Source: Bryobacterales bacterium KBS 96
Lineage (GTDB): Bacteria; Acidobacteriota; Terriglobia; Bryobacterales; Bryobacteraceae
DNA length: 64,000 nt
Direction: 5' to 3'
Assembly (NCBI GenBank): GCA_000381625.1
Contig: KB906767.1
Location: 314,729-378,728 of the forward strand
Shown: piece after piece, positions 25,515-34,566 of the stretch
Numbering within the stretch: position 1 is the first letter of the stretch
Layout: every line of letters starts with the position of its first letter
Notes under the pieces: generated by a model
What the model saw: only the letters and a program-made list of their open reading frames with translations
Told to the model about the DNA's origin: nothing
Database searches by the model: none
Translations under genes and position numbers: made by a program

Positions 25515-28148
25515 TCACTCTGCTCGCAACGCAATCATCGGATCGATTCTCGACGCCCGCCGCGCCGGTAAATAACCTGCCGCGGCCGCCACGCCGGCCA
25601 GCAGAATCAGCATGCCGGCGAACGTGACCGGGTCGCTCGGCGTAATGCCGAACAGCATTCCTCTCATCGTCCGTGTCAGCAATCCCGAAGCTGCCGTGCC
25701 CAGCAGAAGCCCGATTGCGGCCAGGCTCAGAGTTTGCAGCAGGACGTTCTTCTGCAATTCTCCCGGCGTGGCGCCCAGCGCCATGCGGATGCCGATCTCC
25801 TGGGTCCGTTGTCCCACCGAATAGGAAATCACGGCATAGATGCCCAGTGAAGCCAAGATCAAAGCAAAGCAGGCGAAGCCCGACAGCAACAGCACAATGA
25901 ACCGTCGCGGCGACACAGACTGATCCACAATTTGCTGAAGTGGACGAAATTTTTCGCGGGGTAGGCCAGGATCGATAGGAAGCAGCACCGAACGGACGCT
26001 TACGCCCAAATCGTTGATATTCATTTTCGATCGAACCACCAGATCGATCGAAGCATAATCCCGAGTCTGGCGAATGGGGAAGTACATTTCGGGACCGGAC
26101 GCCTGCTCCAATCCGAGGTGCCGCACGTCGCTCACGACGCCAACCACATGTTTATCTTTGTCGTCGCCGGCTTTCATTAGGCGTCCAATCGGGTTCTGTC
26201 CGGAAAACAGGCGGCGGGCGAGCGTCTCGTTGATCATGATCACGGATTCGGTCGCGGTGGTGTCGCGCTCGCTAAAGTCGCGTCCGGCCTTTAGAGGGAT
26301 GCCCATCGCCTTCAGATATCCATCCGATACGATGTGCACAAAGGCCAAAGGAGCTTCGTTGCGTTTATAGACCACCCCCTTGGCGCCGGCGAACCATGTT
26401 CGATTGCGCCCGAGCGGCAGGGCGTCAGTAACGCCTGCGGCTTCCACGCCGTTGACTTCGCGCACGCGCCGCAGAGCCTCACTCAAATAACCGGTCATCT
26501 GCTGCGGAGTAGAAAACCTCGCGCTGGGATCGATACGCATGGCTGCCGCCTGCGCGGGCTGAAACCCGAGGTTCACATCCAGCACACGCAGGAAGCTTCG
26601 GAGCAGCAGTCCCGTGCCTACCATCAATACGCAGGCGAACACAATTTCCGAAACCACCAGGGCGCCCCGAATCCACGCGTGTTTCCGCGAGTTGGTGGAC
26701 CCGCGATGCTGTTCTTTGAGCGCGTCATTCACTGCCTTGGGAGCCTGCAGCGCTGGAGCCAGCCCGAACACCACGCCAGTCAGCACCGCCAGCACCAAGG
26801 TGAACAGCAAAGCGCCCATGTTCAGATGAACGTCGGACAACAACGGAATGCTGAACGTAGTCAGATGCGAAAGCGTCTGCGTGCCGGCCAGCGCGAGCAC
26901 AGCGCCCAATAACGCGCCGCAAGAAGAGAGCAGAATGCTTTCCGTCAGGATCTGGCGCACCAGCCGGCTTCTGCCCGCACCTAATGCGCTCCGAATGGCA
27001 AGCTCTTTCTGCCGGGTCGTGCTGCGCGCCAGCAGCAGATTCGATAGGTTCGCGCACACGATCAACATCACTACACCGACGGCAAACGCCAGCACAATCA
27101 GTGCAGGCCGAAGTTTGCCGCTGACGTGCTCCTTTAAGAGGCTGAGATGCGGCGTCAATCCGTTGCGGTTCGGCTGTTCTTTCGAAATGCGGTCGCCTAA
27201 AATGGTCGCCTCGGCTTGCGCGCTGGCGACCGTTGCGCCGGGTTTTAGCCGTCCCACAACCGCGATGGTGTTGCCCCAGCGGTCCGTTTCCTGCGTCAGA
27301 GGAAATGGGAAATAGAGATCCATGTGCGTGCCGGGCGCAAATACCGATCCGAAATCGAACGATGCCGGAAGCACGCCCACCACCGTCGCGGCAGCGTCAT
27401 CAAGGGTAATGCGGCGTCCGACGACATGCGGATCGGCGGCAAAGCGCTGCTTCCAGAGTCCATCGCTGAGCAAGACGGCTTTCGGCGCATTCCACTTGCA
27501 TTCTTCCGCCGTGAACGATCGTCCTAATTTAGGCTGCACGCCCAGCAGCGGGAAGAAGTTTTGGGATACCGGCAATGCGTTCAATCGCTCGGCTTCTCCA
27601 TGGATGGTCAGCTTGCTGTCGCCTTTTCCATAGAATGCGAAATAGGCCGCCATGTCCGAGAAGGAACGATTGCGTTCTTTGAAAGCGAGGAACGGCAATA
27701 CCTGCAGCGTCTGGCCGGATAAGCCTTCGTGGGAGCCCGCGTTTGCGATCCACACCAAGCTCTCGGGTTCATGAAAGGGTAGCGGCCGCACCAGCACCGC
27801 GTTCAGCATGCTGAAGACAGTGACGCTCGCGCCGACGCCGAGCCCGACAATCAGGATCGCGAACACCGTAAACCCAGGCTCTCGCCGCATGGTGCGCAGC
27901 GCATAGCGCAAGTCCTGTGCCAGGCATTCGAGAAAGGGCAGGGAGCGCGCGTCACGCTGAAGCTCTTTCGCGGCCTCGCGTCCGCCGAAGCGGATCATCG
28001 CCTGCCGCCGCGCTTCTTCGGGAGCCATTCCTCCACGAATGTATTCGTCGATGGCAAAGGCAATGTGAGATTCCACCTCCGCGTCTAACTCGCGGTCGTG
28101 GTCCGCCTTCTTAAAAAATGACGTGAGCCGGTGAAACAATTCGCGCAT
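25515..28148 (-). CDS. ADOP-type MacB/FtsX permease
   Basis: An 877-residue permease with duplicated MacB-FtsX halves. The acidobacterial-type N-terminal extension (HDRELDAEVESHIAFAIDEYIRG, EEARRQAMIRFGG) precedes DLRYALRTMRREPGFT and the first membrane helix. Extracytoplasmic MacB-PCD-like domains lie between membrane clusters, for example CANLSNLLLARSTTRQKELA, and SYSVGQRTQEIGIRMALGA with LPARRASRIDPMIALR at the end. There is no ATPase gene adjacent, hence orphan permease. The start at 28148 is preceded by GGAGG ten bases upstream; an ATG-less extension of seven codons would overlap PadR. The substrate is unknown. Confidence 0.9.
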   Translation of the reverse strand: MRELFHRLTSFFKKADHDRELDAEVESHIAFAIDEYIRGGMAPEEARRQAMIRFGGREAAKELQRDARSLPFLECLAQDLRYALRTMRREPGFTVFAILIVGLGVGASVTVFSMLNAVLVRPLPFHEPESLVWIANAGSHEGLSGQTLQVLPFLAFKERNRSFSDMAAYFAFYGKGDSKLTIHGEAERLNALPVSQNFFPLLGVQPKLGRSFTAEECKWNAPKAVLLSDGLWKQRFAADPHVVGRRITLDDAAATVVGVLPASFDFGSVFAPGTHMDLYFPFPLTQETDRWGNTIAVVGRLKPGATVASAQAEATILGDRISKEQPNRNGLTPHLSLLKEHVSGKLRPALIVLAFAVGVVMLIVCANLSNLLLARSTTRQKELAIRSALGAGRSRLVRQILTESILLSSCGALLGAVLALAGTQTLSHLTTFSIPLLSDVHLNMGALLFTLVLAVLTGVVFGLAPALQAPKAVNDALKEQHRGSTNSRKHAWIRGALVVSEIVFACVLMVGTGLLLRSFLRVLDVNLGFQPAQAAAMRIDPSARFSTPQQMTGYLSEALRRVREVNGVEAAGVTDALPLGRNRTWFAGAKGVVYKRNEAPLAFVHIVSDGYLKAMGIPLKAGRDFSERDTTATESVIMINETLARRLFSGQNPIGRLMKAGDDKDKHVVGVVSDVRHLGLEQASGPEMYFPIRQTRDYASIDLVVRSKMNINDLGVSVRSVLLPIDPGLPREKFRPLQQIVDQSVSPRRFIVLLLSGFACFALILASLGIYAVISYSVGQRTQEIGIRMALGATPGELQKNVLLQTLSLAAIGLLLGTAASGLLTRTMRGMLFGITPSDPVTFAGMLILLAGVAAAAGYLPARRASRIDPMIALRAE

Positions 28149-28152
28149 GGGA

Positions 28153-28497
28153 TTAGGCCTCCGGAGCAATCGCGAGCACGCGCGCCATCACGTTCGACAG
28201 GCGTTCCCAATACGCCATGTCGTCGGCCAGCCGTGCACGCCCACGAACGGTAATCGAATAGAACTTGGCTTTGCGGTTGTTGTCCGAAATGCCCCACTTT
28301 GCCGCAATCCATCCCCGTTGTTGCAGTCTCACAAGGGACGCATAGATCGTCCCCTGATTCAGCAGGACCTCATCGCCGCTAACCTGCTCAATTCGGCGCG
28401 CAATTCCATATCCGTGCTGCGAACCCAATGCCGCCAGCGTCTGCAACACCATGACGTCCAGCGTGCCTTGCAATAAATCGAGCTTCGAGTCTGCCAA
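28153..28497 (-). CDS. PadR-family transcriptional regulator
   Basis: A 114-residue PadR-type winged-helix repressor starting at TTG, with AGGAGG about six bases upstream. Typical elements are LLQGTLDVMVLQTLAALGSQHGYGIARRIEQ, then LLNQGTIYASLVRLQQRGWI (recognition helix) and RKAKFYSITVRGRARLADD (wing), followed by a dimerising C-terminal helix. It is five bases upstream of the ADOP permease and almost certainly regulates itself and that gene. A perfect inverted repeat at 28539-28555 is the likely operator. Confidence 0.93.
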   Translation of the reverse strand: MADSKLDLLQGTLDVMVLQTLAALGSQHGYGIARRIEQVSGDEVLLNQGTIYASLVRLQQRGWIAAKWGISDNNRKAKFYSITVRGRARLADDMAYWERLSNVMARVLAIAPEA

Positions 28498-28538
28498 GTC
28501 GCCTCCTGTGCGGTTGCCACATCAGAATAACACCTTTA

Positions 28539-28555
28539 CTGTGGTAGTGCCACAG
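28539..28555. promoter_or_regulatory. candidate PadR operator
   Basis: CTGTGG, five bases (TAGTG), CCACAG: a perfect 6-bp inverted repeat about 40 bases upstream of the padR start. On the coding strand it precedes TATTCT, a possible -10 element. PadR proteins typically autoregulate through such dyads. The link is inferred from position. Confidence 0.5.
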
Positions 28556-28571
28556 GAAAGTGAAGGCAAGT

Positions 28572-28868
28572 CTGAAACGGAGCCGCCCCACGTCAGTGGG
28601 CGGGTAAAAACGGTCGTTCGAAAACCCGCCTGTCCACAGAAGGCGGATCGCTCGCGGGTCGAGGCATGCCTCGACCGCTTTCGGTTCAATGATTTTCAGC
28701 GCCTTCGGCGTGCGATCCGTTTATCCATTACTGTGCCGCTGTAATCTAAACCGGATCTGCCGTATTGCAGCCAGCACAACCGCCGCCAGCTCTCTGACCG
28801 TGAGATTCGGTTTCTGCTGACGCGCACGGTTCCGTTCCGCTACGGAGCCCCAACCGCAAGGGAGCGTT
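28572..28868. repeat. mosaic of dispersed intergenic repeats
   Basis: This fills most of the 387-base gap between padR and the DUF2237 gene; no coding gene is seen. It holds ACGGAGCCGCCCCACGTCAG with a CCCAC/GTGGG dyad (28578-28604, related to 63290-63315). The perfect palindrome GGTCGAGGCATGCCTCGACC (28657-28676) follows, with the tail CTTTCGGTTCAATGATTTTC shared with 20300-20340. A GCTGACGCGC...ACGGAGCC element (about 28816-28868) completes it. The modules occur in different combinations elsewhere in the window. Confidence 0.6.
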
Positions 28869-28884
28869 CTTGACGGTCACAGTC

Positions 28885-29262
28885 TTAATTCGCTCGCGAA
28901 TGGTCCAGGCTTGCGCCCCTCAGCAGCATTTCCAGTGACACCACTTCCAGCGCTTGCTCGTGCGTCGCCTCCAGGCGGACCGGTCCAATGACGCCAGCAT
29001 CATAGGACGCTTTCCACAACTCGATGCAGACGCACCAATGGTCGCCCGCCTTCAACCCGGAAAAGCCGAACTCCGGGCGAGGCGTAATCAAGTCGTTGCC
29101 GATTGAGGCCTGATGCCGCAGGAATTCGTCGGTTAGCTGGACGCAAATCGTGTGTTTGCCAATGTCATCCGGACCGGTATTGCATTTCCCATCCCGATAG
29201 AAACCCGTCAATGGGTTGGTGCAGCAGGTCTGCAACGCGGTCCCAAGAACATTCTTAACCAT
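28885..29262 (-). CDS. DUF2237-family protein
   Basis: A 125-residue protein clearly of the DUF2237 family: KNVLGTALQTC, PLTGFYRDGKCNTGPDDIGKHT, LRHQASIGNDLITPRPEFGF, GLKAGDHWCVC and LEATHEQALEVVSLE are its signature blocks. The family is small, cytosolic, widespread and uncharacterised. Conserved cysteines and Asp/His suggest metal or redox chemistry, but nothing is established. It is divergent from the GH29-like gene, with 66 bases between starts that must hold both promoters. Confidence 0.88.
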   Translation of the reverse strand: MVKNVLGTALQTCCTNPLTGFYRDGKCNTGPDDIGKHTICVQLTDEFLRHQASIGNDLITPRPEFGFSGLKAGDHWCVCIELWKASYDAGVIGPVRLEATHEQALEVVSLEMLLRGASLDHSRAN

Positions 29263-29328
29263 GTATCACTAGCCTACCTTGAAGCTCTATTAGCTGGCCG
29301 TGCCGAGCTGCGATACAGTCGTCTAAGC

Positions 29329-30342
29329 ATGAGAGCTCGCACAGCCTCCAAAACGACGATTGCCGTTTTAACATTGGCCTTAGTCGCATCTGCCGCCCCT
29401 TTAGTACACGCCGAAGATCGCGCCGCCTGGATGACACAAGCCAAATGGGGCGTCATGAATCATTACCTCGCAGACTTGCAGGGTAAAGCATACAAGTTGA
29501 GGATGAGCGTTGACGAGTGGAACAAGCTCATCGACAATTTCGATACGGAAGCACTGGCGGAACAACTGCACTCAGTCGGCGCTTCTTACTATCAGATCAG
29601 CATAGGCCAGAACTCGGGCTACTATCTTTCGCCCAATCCCGTTTACGACAAACTGACTGGAATCCGCCCGAGTAAGTGCTCGCGTCGCGACCTGATCGCC
29701 GACCTATACGAGTCGCTGCGGAAACGAGGAATACGCCTGATGGTCTACTTGCCGTCGGGCGCCCCGGATGAGGATCGAGCGGCGGAGGCGGCTCTCGAAT
29801 GGCGCAAGGGCCCGTACCCCAACCGCGAATTCCAGCTCAAATGGCAGCAGATCGTTCGCTACTGGTCGGAGCGCTGGGGTAAAAAGGTTTCCGGTTGGTG
29901 GTTCGACGGCTGCTATTACCCGAATTCAATGTATCGGTCCGCAAAAGCTCCTAATTTTGCGAGTTTAGCGGCGGCGGCTCGCGCTGGAAATCCGGATGCC
30001 ATCGTCGCCTTCAATCCGGGCGTTTATTACCGAATTTTTGGGATGAGCCCTCATCAGGACTTCATGGCCGGCGAGATTGATAAGCCGGAGCTGGTGAAAG
30101 TCAGCCGATCCACCGCCGGTAAACTGGACGGCGTTCAGATTCACATGCTCAGCTATCTTGGCCAGACGTGGGGACAGGGAACGCCGCGCTTTACGAATGA
30201 GCAAGCGGTTAGTTATAGCAAACAGATCTGGGGCGATGGCGGAGCGGTGACGTGGGACGTGCCTGTACAGTTGAACGGCACAATGCCCGAATCGTTTCTT
30301 CCTCAACTGAGCGCAATCGGAAAGGCTGCGAAAGAACCATAG
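29329..30342 (+). CDS. exported GH29-like (alpha-L-fucosidase-like) protein
   Basis: A 337-residue exported protein with a signal peptide ending near VHAEDRAAW. The mature domain looks like a TIM barrel related to GH29: WMTQAKWGVMNHY at the first strand, VDEWNKLIDNFDTEALAEQL, a tyrosine-rich YYQISIGQNSGYY, and VSGWWFDGCYYP. The last motif matches the GH29 WFDG nucleophile. It is shorter than typical fucosidases and has no C-terminal beta-sandwich. Substrate specificity is therefore uncertain, and an inactive or divergent role is possible. ATG 29329 is chosen; the frame is open further upstream but that part overlaps the divergent DUF2237 gene. Confidence 0.75.
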   Translation: MRARTASKTTIAVLTLALVASAAPLVHAEDRAAWMTQAKWGVMNHYLADLQGKAYKLRMSVDEWNKLIDNFDTEALAEQLHSVGASYYQISIGQNSGYYLSPNPVYDKLTGIRPSKCSRRDLIADLYESLRKRGIRLMVYLPSGAPDEDRAAEAALEWRKGPYPNREFQLKWQQIVRYWSERWGKKVSGWWFDGCYYPNSMYRSAKAPNFASLAAAARAGNPDAIVAFNPGVYYRIFGMSPHQDFMAGEIDKPELVKVSRSTAGKLDGVQIHMLSYLGQTWGQGTPRFTNEQAVSYSKQIWGDGGAVTWDVPVQLNGTMPESFLPQLSAIGKAAKEP

Positions 30343-31617
30343 CTACGGCCGGTTCAAATACTTTTCATATAGTTGCGTCTGCCGGTTTTCCAGGGAAACC
30401 TGCTTGCCGTCGATGAATTCCATCTTGATATTGGTTTTCGCTTCAAGCGGGTCGCCGTCCGTCAGAATCAGGTCGGCTAGTTTCCCTTTGTCGATCGATC
30501 CCAACTGGCTGTCAACTCCCAGAATCTCAGCCGCGTTAATAGTCACGCCTTTTACTGCCGCATCGTAAGGCAAGCCGAAGGCAACCGCCGCAGCCGCTTG
30601 AAAACCTACGTTTCTCGCGAACTGGACATCGAATGTGCCAAAACAAATCTTCACGCCGGCTTTGTAAAATTCGTTCGGCAGCGTATACCGCGAATCGTAC
30701 GGACTGTCGTCATGCAGTGGCAGGGCAAGCGTGTCGCCGAGAATCACCGGAATCTGGCGCGCCTTTAACAGAGGCCCTGTATCTCCGATCTCTTCGGGTC
30801 CCGCAATGATGATTTTGATCTTCTGCCGGTCGGCGAACGCGACAGCCTCTTTGATCGCCCGCTCTCGGGCCGCTCGTACGAATACCGGCCGCTGGCCTTC
30901 GAGAACCGGAATCATTGCCTCGAACCGTGGGTCCGGTTTGAAATCGGAGTTCGCGGCCGCTTTCGCTTTTTGGTAACGGCGGGCATTCTCAAAGAAATCG
31001 GCGATCTGGTCCAATTTCTTCCGATATTCCTTTTCCATCTCCGGAAACGGCTTTGGCGGCGCGTTTCCGATCACAGGGAAATTCATGTCGAGAACCGCGC
31101 CCGCTTTCACCGTCATATCGTCCCAGGTCCAGCCATCCAGGCGCATTACGGCTCCCTGCCCATAAAAGACGGTTGCTTCGGGTCCCGGGCGGCCTCCGCC
31201 GCTTCCGGGCAGCGTCAGCACCGATGTAACTCCGGCCGATCGTGTCACGTCGATGTGCGAGCTGGACGGATTGAATGACATGCGCGCCATAAGTTGCGGA
31301 TTGAATTCGCCTATTTCATTCAAGTCGACGGTATCCCGTAACGATCCTATTTCTTCGAGGCCGATGTTCGTCGCCGCGTTGATCAGGCCGGGATAAAGAT
31401 CGAGGCCGTGCCCGTCGATGATTTTCGCGCCTCGCCCGGTCACCTTCTTGCCAACATCGGCGATTTTCCCGTCGACAATCAGCACTTGCCCGTTCTCGAT
31501 ATCAGGCGCCGTCACTGGATGCACGTGTACGTTCTTGATCACCAGCGAATCGCCGTAAGCCGCTGTGATAAGCAGCGAAAGAGCCGCGTATCGGATAGCA
31601 TTCGCAAGGCCAATCAA
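30343..31617 (-). CDS. amidohydrolase-like protein lacking HxH (3rd of tandem)
   Basis: A 424-residue paralogue of the next two genes. Its TTG start overlaps the preceding TGA as TTGA and has GGAGA about seven bases upstream. A signal peptide (YAALSLLITAAYG) is followed by LVIKNVHVHPVTAPDIENGQVLIVDGKIADVG, the composite-domain beta-sandwich. The barrel begins DLYPGLINAATNIG, where the metal-binding HxH is replaced (positions 81 and 83 are Ala and Asn). The later His ligands are also absent. The C-terminal LGSIDKGKLADLILTDGDPL is kept. It is probably a pseudoenzyme or partner of the middle gene product. Confidence 0.85.
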   Translation of the reverse strand: MIGLANAIRYAALSLLITAAYGDSLVIKNVHVHPVTAPDIENGQVLIVDGKIADVGKKVTGRGAKIIDGHGLDLYPGLINAATNIGLEEIGSLRDTVDLNEIGEFNPQLMARMSFNPSSSHIDVTRSAGVTSVLTLPGSGGGRPGPEATVFYGQGAVMRLDGWTWDDMTVKAGAVLDMNFPVIGNAPPKPFPEMEKEYRKKLDQIADFFENARRYQKAKAAANSDFKPDPRFEAMIPVLEGQRPVFVRAARERAIKEAVAFADRQKIKIIIAGPEEIGDTGPLLKARQIPVILGDTLALPLHDDSPYDSRYTLPNEFYKAGVKICFGTFDVQFARNVGFQAAAAVAFGLPYDAAVKGVTINAAEILGVDSQLGSIDKGKLADLILTDGDPLEAKTNIKMEFIDGKQVSLENRQTQLYEKYLNRP

Positions 31618-32993
31618 AGCACTTCTCCCGGCGCCTTCGGATTTTTCGGCCCGCTTGGCGCCTTCTTCTTGTCGGATTCCTGCCGCGCTTTCTCTTTTTC
31701 CAGCAGCACTTTCTTTTTGGCCGCGACGTCCGCCCGCGCTTTCAAATCGTCCGCCACGTCGAAGTACTTTGTGCCGTCTATCCAGACCTGCATCGCTTTG
31801 GAATAATTCGACAGCGGGTACTTGTTCCATAGCACCAGGTCCGCGTCCTTGCCGACATCGATGGAACCAACGCGCTTGTCAATCCCTAACTGTTTCGCCG
31901 GACTGAGGGTCACAAGTGAAAGCGCTTCTTCTTCCGTTAACCCGCCGTAACGCATGGTCTTTGCGGCTTCGTAGTTCAGGTGTCGCTGTAATTCGTCGGA
32001 ATCCGAATTCAGGGAAGTTACGATGCCTTTCCTTACACAGATCGCTGCATTGTAGGGAATCGCGTCCACGACTTCGATCTTGTAAGACCACCAGTCGCTG
32101 AACGTCGAAACGCCAATGTGACGCGCTGCAATCTCTTTGGCGACTTTGTATGCTTCGAGCGCATGCTGAAATGTCCGGATTTTGAAGCCGATCTCGTCCG
32201 ATAGCTTCATCAGCATCAAAAGCTCATCGCTGCGGTAGCTGTGGCAATGCAAGTAGCGCTTGCCCTCCAATACTTCCACCAGTGGTTCGAGTTGCAAGTC
32301 GCGCCGTGGGGGAATTGGGTTCTCGCCACGAGCGATACGCGCGTTGTATTCCGCCCACTCCTGCTGGTAGATTTTAGCCTTTGTGAAATCCTCGCGGATG
32401 ACATCTTCCACGCCGAGCCGCGTTCCCGGATAGCGCCGCTCGCGTGCGTTCGGGCCGCTGAAGATAGTGCGCGGATAACCCTGGCGCTTGGGGTTTTCGC
32501 CAAGCGCGAACTTGATGCCGGGAACCGCGCCCGCAAACAGCATGCCTTCGGCATCTTTGCCCCAGCGTAATTTGATAACCACTGTCTGACCGCCGATAGC
32601 ATTTGCGCTGCCGTGAAGCACATTCGAAACCGTCAGGCCGCCGGCCAGCGCCCGGTAAATGTTGACGTCGTATGGATTGATGACATCTTTGACGTTCACC
32701 ATTGCCGCATCCGACACGCTGCCTTCGTTCACATTGCCTTCAATCGCCGTATGCGAGTGGCAGTCGATCAGCCCAGGCGTCAGAAACATGCCGGTGGCGT
32801 CGATTACGGTCCCGTGAGCCGGAGCGGTGATGTCATGCCCGACTGCTGCAATTTTTCCGTTCTCGACCAGGACGCTGCCGTTCTCGATCTTGCCTTTCGA
32901 AACGGTCATTACCGTTGCATTTTTGATGAGGAACGTTTCCGCGCGCGCTCTGGCGATGGCGAAAGTGATTAGAAAAAAAATAGCGATTCGCAT
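31614..32993 (-). CDS. exported amidohydrolase with intact metal site (2nd of tandem)
   Basis: A 459-residue imidazolonepropionase-like amidohydrolase. A signal peptide (IAIFFLITFAIARARA) precedes FLIKNATVMTVSKGKIENGSVLVENGKIAAVG. The metal motif is GLIDCHSHT with His79 and His81; later candidates are YLHCHSYR, FQHALEAYK and the Asp in NSDSDE. A C-terminal lysine/alanine-rich tail (AAKKKVLLEKEKARQESDKK) is unusual and may form a coiled coil. Its ATG follows the upstream gene's TAG without a base between, and its stop overlaps the downstream start. The three genes form one tight operon, and only this member has the full set of metal ligands. Confidence 0.9.
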   Translation of the reverse strand: MRIAIFFLITFAIARARAETFLIKNATVMTVSKGKIENGSVLVENGKIAAVGHDITAPAHGTVIDATGMFLTPGLIDCHSHTAIEGNVNEGSVSDAAMVNVKDVINPYDVNIYRALAGGLTVSNVLHGSANAIGGQTVVIKLRWGKDAEGMLFAGAVPGIKFALGENPKRQGYPRTIFSGPNARERRYPGTRLGVEDVIREDFTKAKIYQQEWAEYNARIARGENPIPPRRDLQLEPLVEVLEGKRYLHCHSYRSDELLMLMKLSDEIGFKIRTFQHALEAYKVAKEIAARHIGVSTFSDWWSYKIEVVDAIPYNAAICVRKGIVTSLNSDSDELQRHLNYEAAKTMRYGGLTEEEALSLVTLSPAKQLGIDKRVGSIDVGKDADLVLWNKYPLSNYSKAMQVWIDGTKYFDVADDLKARADVAAKKKVLLEKEKARQESDKKKAPSGPKNPKAPGEVL

Positions 32994-34409
32994 CTATTCG
33001 CACGCCCTGATGGCACAGACACTCGTCTCGACGCCGTGGTCTGACATCGCGCGAACTGCGGGATACTGCGGGCCAAGCGCCGGAGGCGCACCAGTCGTCC
33101 GTAAAGCAGCCGTGTCCCCTGCCGCTTTCGCCGGCTCGTCTTCCGATGGCTTGAACTGCTGTCCATCGACGAACACATACTCGATCTTTGTTTTATCCGC
33201 GAAGGCGTCTCCCCGGGTCACCACGAGATTGGCGATCTTGCCCTTCTCAATCGAACCCATGCGGTCCGCGACGCCATATATCTCAGCCACGTTCAACGTG
33301 AGCGCCCGGATCGCATCGGCCTGTGCCAGGCCGGCGTCAATTGCCTTCCGCACGGCCTTCTTCAAGTCAGCGGTTTTGTCCACGCCGTCATCGTAGAACC
33401 CAAACGAAACTCCCGCCCTTGCAAGCAAGCCCGGAACACCCGGAGCCTGGTCCCGCATGACCAGAGTTCGATAATCCGGCACGTTCGCCGGGTCGCCGTC
33501 TTTCGGCGCGGCCGGCCATTTCAGGCTGACAAACACTGGAGTCTTCGATCGGCTCAGTTCGTCAATCCGGCGGTACGCTTCGTGCAGCCCGTAGATGATG
33601 AACGGCTGTTTCAACTCCACGCCAAAAGAAAGCATCCGGTCTATTTGCTGCGCCTCGGTCGCGGGCAAAAGAACGCGCGGCGAATTCCCAAGCGCTTCCA
33701 GATAGTGATCGTATCCTGGCCGCTTGTTGCCGCTGACATGCGCTGCGTACACTACGTTCGCCCGTTTATACCAGTCGAGATCCAGATATGTCTGGCGGAC
33801 ATACGCAATTACGCCCATCAACGAGTTCGGAAATCCGGCGGCGAAGCCGCGGGTTCGCAGCGCAATGTATTGACCGATAGGGCTTGCCACAACCATGTCG
33901 CGGCCTCGCGCGCCCGCCAGATCGACGATGGCGCCCTCGCCGCCAAAGATGCCACGCTCCGGAAAAGCCGCGGCCGTCGTGAAGCCGGCGTCCCGAGCCA
34001 TTTGCAATCGGCTGTCGCTCGGATTCATCAGGTCCGCCGCGCGCTCAAATGCGTCGTCTTCCGGCCGGTCCTCCGGACCCTGGGCGCGAGGCGGGGAAGC
34101 GGCGTTTGAACCAGCCGCCGGCTCCGGCCGTGGCGGCGGAGAAACGCCCCATGTGCTCAAACCATCGATGAAACCCGGATAGACTGTTAACCCCGCTCCG
34201 TCGATGACCCATGCGTCCGCCGGTATTGTAAGGTCGGGCCCTACATCTTCGATGAGGCCGTTCCGCAGCAGCACGGTTCCCCTAGGCAGATCGGGACCGC
34301 TCACCGGGACAATGCGCGCATCCTTGATGGCGATGGCCGAGGGCGCCGCCGCTCTTACGCAAACTGCGCAGACAAGTCCAGCCACGGCCACCGCCAGTGC
34401 TCTTTTCAT
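32994..34409 (-). CDS. amidohydrolase-like protein lacking HxH (1st of tandem)
   Basis: A 471-residue paralogue starting at ATG 34409 with a signal peptide (KRALAVAVAGLVCAVCVRAAA). The beta-sandwich opening AIAIKDARIVPVSGPDLPRG is followed by YPGFIDGLSTWG, where the expected HxH becomes Leu and Thr. A proline/alanine/glutamate-rich insert (about 89-115) follows. The C-terminal MGSIEKGKIANLVVTRGDAF and the residues after it are typical of the family. With both first-strand histidines and later ligands missing, classic metal-dependent hydrolysis is unlikely. The frame could start 21 codons earlier, but that part lacks signal-peptide logic. Confidence 0.85.
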   Translation of the reverse strand: MKRALAVAVAGLVCAVCVRAAAPSAIAIKDARIVPVSGPDLPRGTVLLRNGLIEDVGPDLTIPADAWVIDGAGLTVYPGFIDGLSTWGVSPPPRPEPAAGSNAASPPRAQGPEDRPEDDAFERAADLMNPSDSRLQMARDAGFTTAAAFPERGIFGGEGAIVDLAGARGRDMVVASPIGQYIALRTRGFAAGFPNSLMGVIAYVRQTYLDLDWYKRANVVYAAHVSGNKRPGYDHYLEALGNSPRVLLPATEAQQIDRMLSFGVELKQPFIIYGLHEAYRRIDELSRSKTPVFVSLKWPAAPKDGDPANVPDYRTLVMRDQAPGVPGLLARAGVSFGFYDDGVDKTADLKKAVRKAIDAGLAQADAIRALTLNVAEIYGVADRMGSIEKGKIANLVVTRGDAFADKTKIEYVFVDGQQFKPSEDEPAKAAGDTAALRTTGAPPALGPQYPAVRAMSDHGVETSVCAIRACE

Positions 34410-34566
34410 TTGGAGCAGATTCCAGTCACAGCTTTTCGAAAACTTCTTGATTTTGCCACATGCCCGCCGCAAAGCTCCAATTGCCAGATATTTACCTCAG
34501 CGTGGTAGCCGCGCGCGGGCGGCGTCCAGAGACCCGATCCGCTCGGCCCGATGCTACCGTCTGGGC

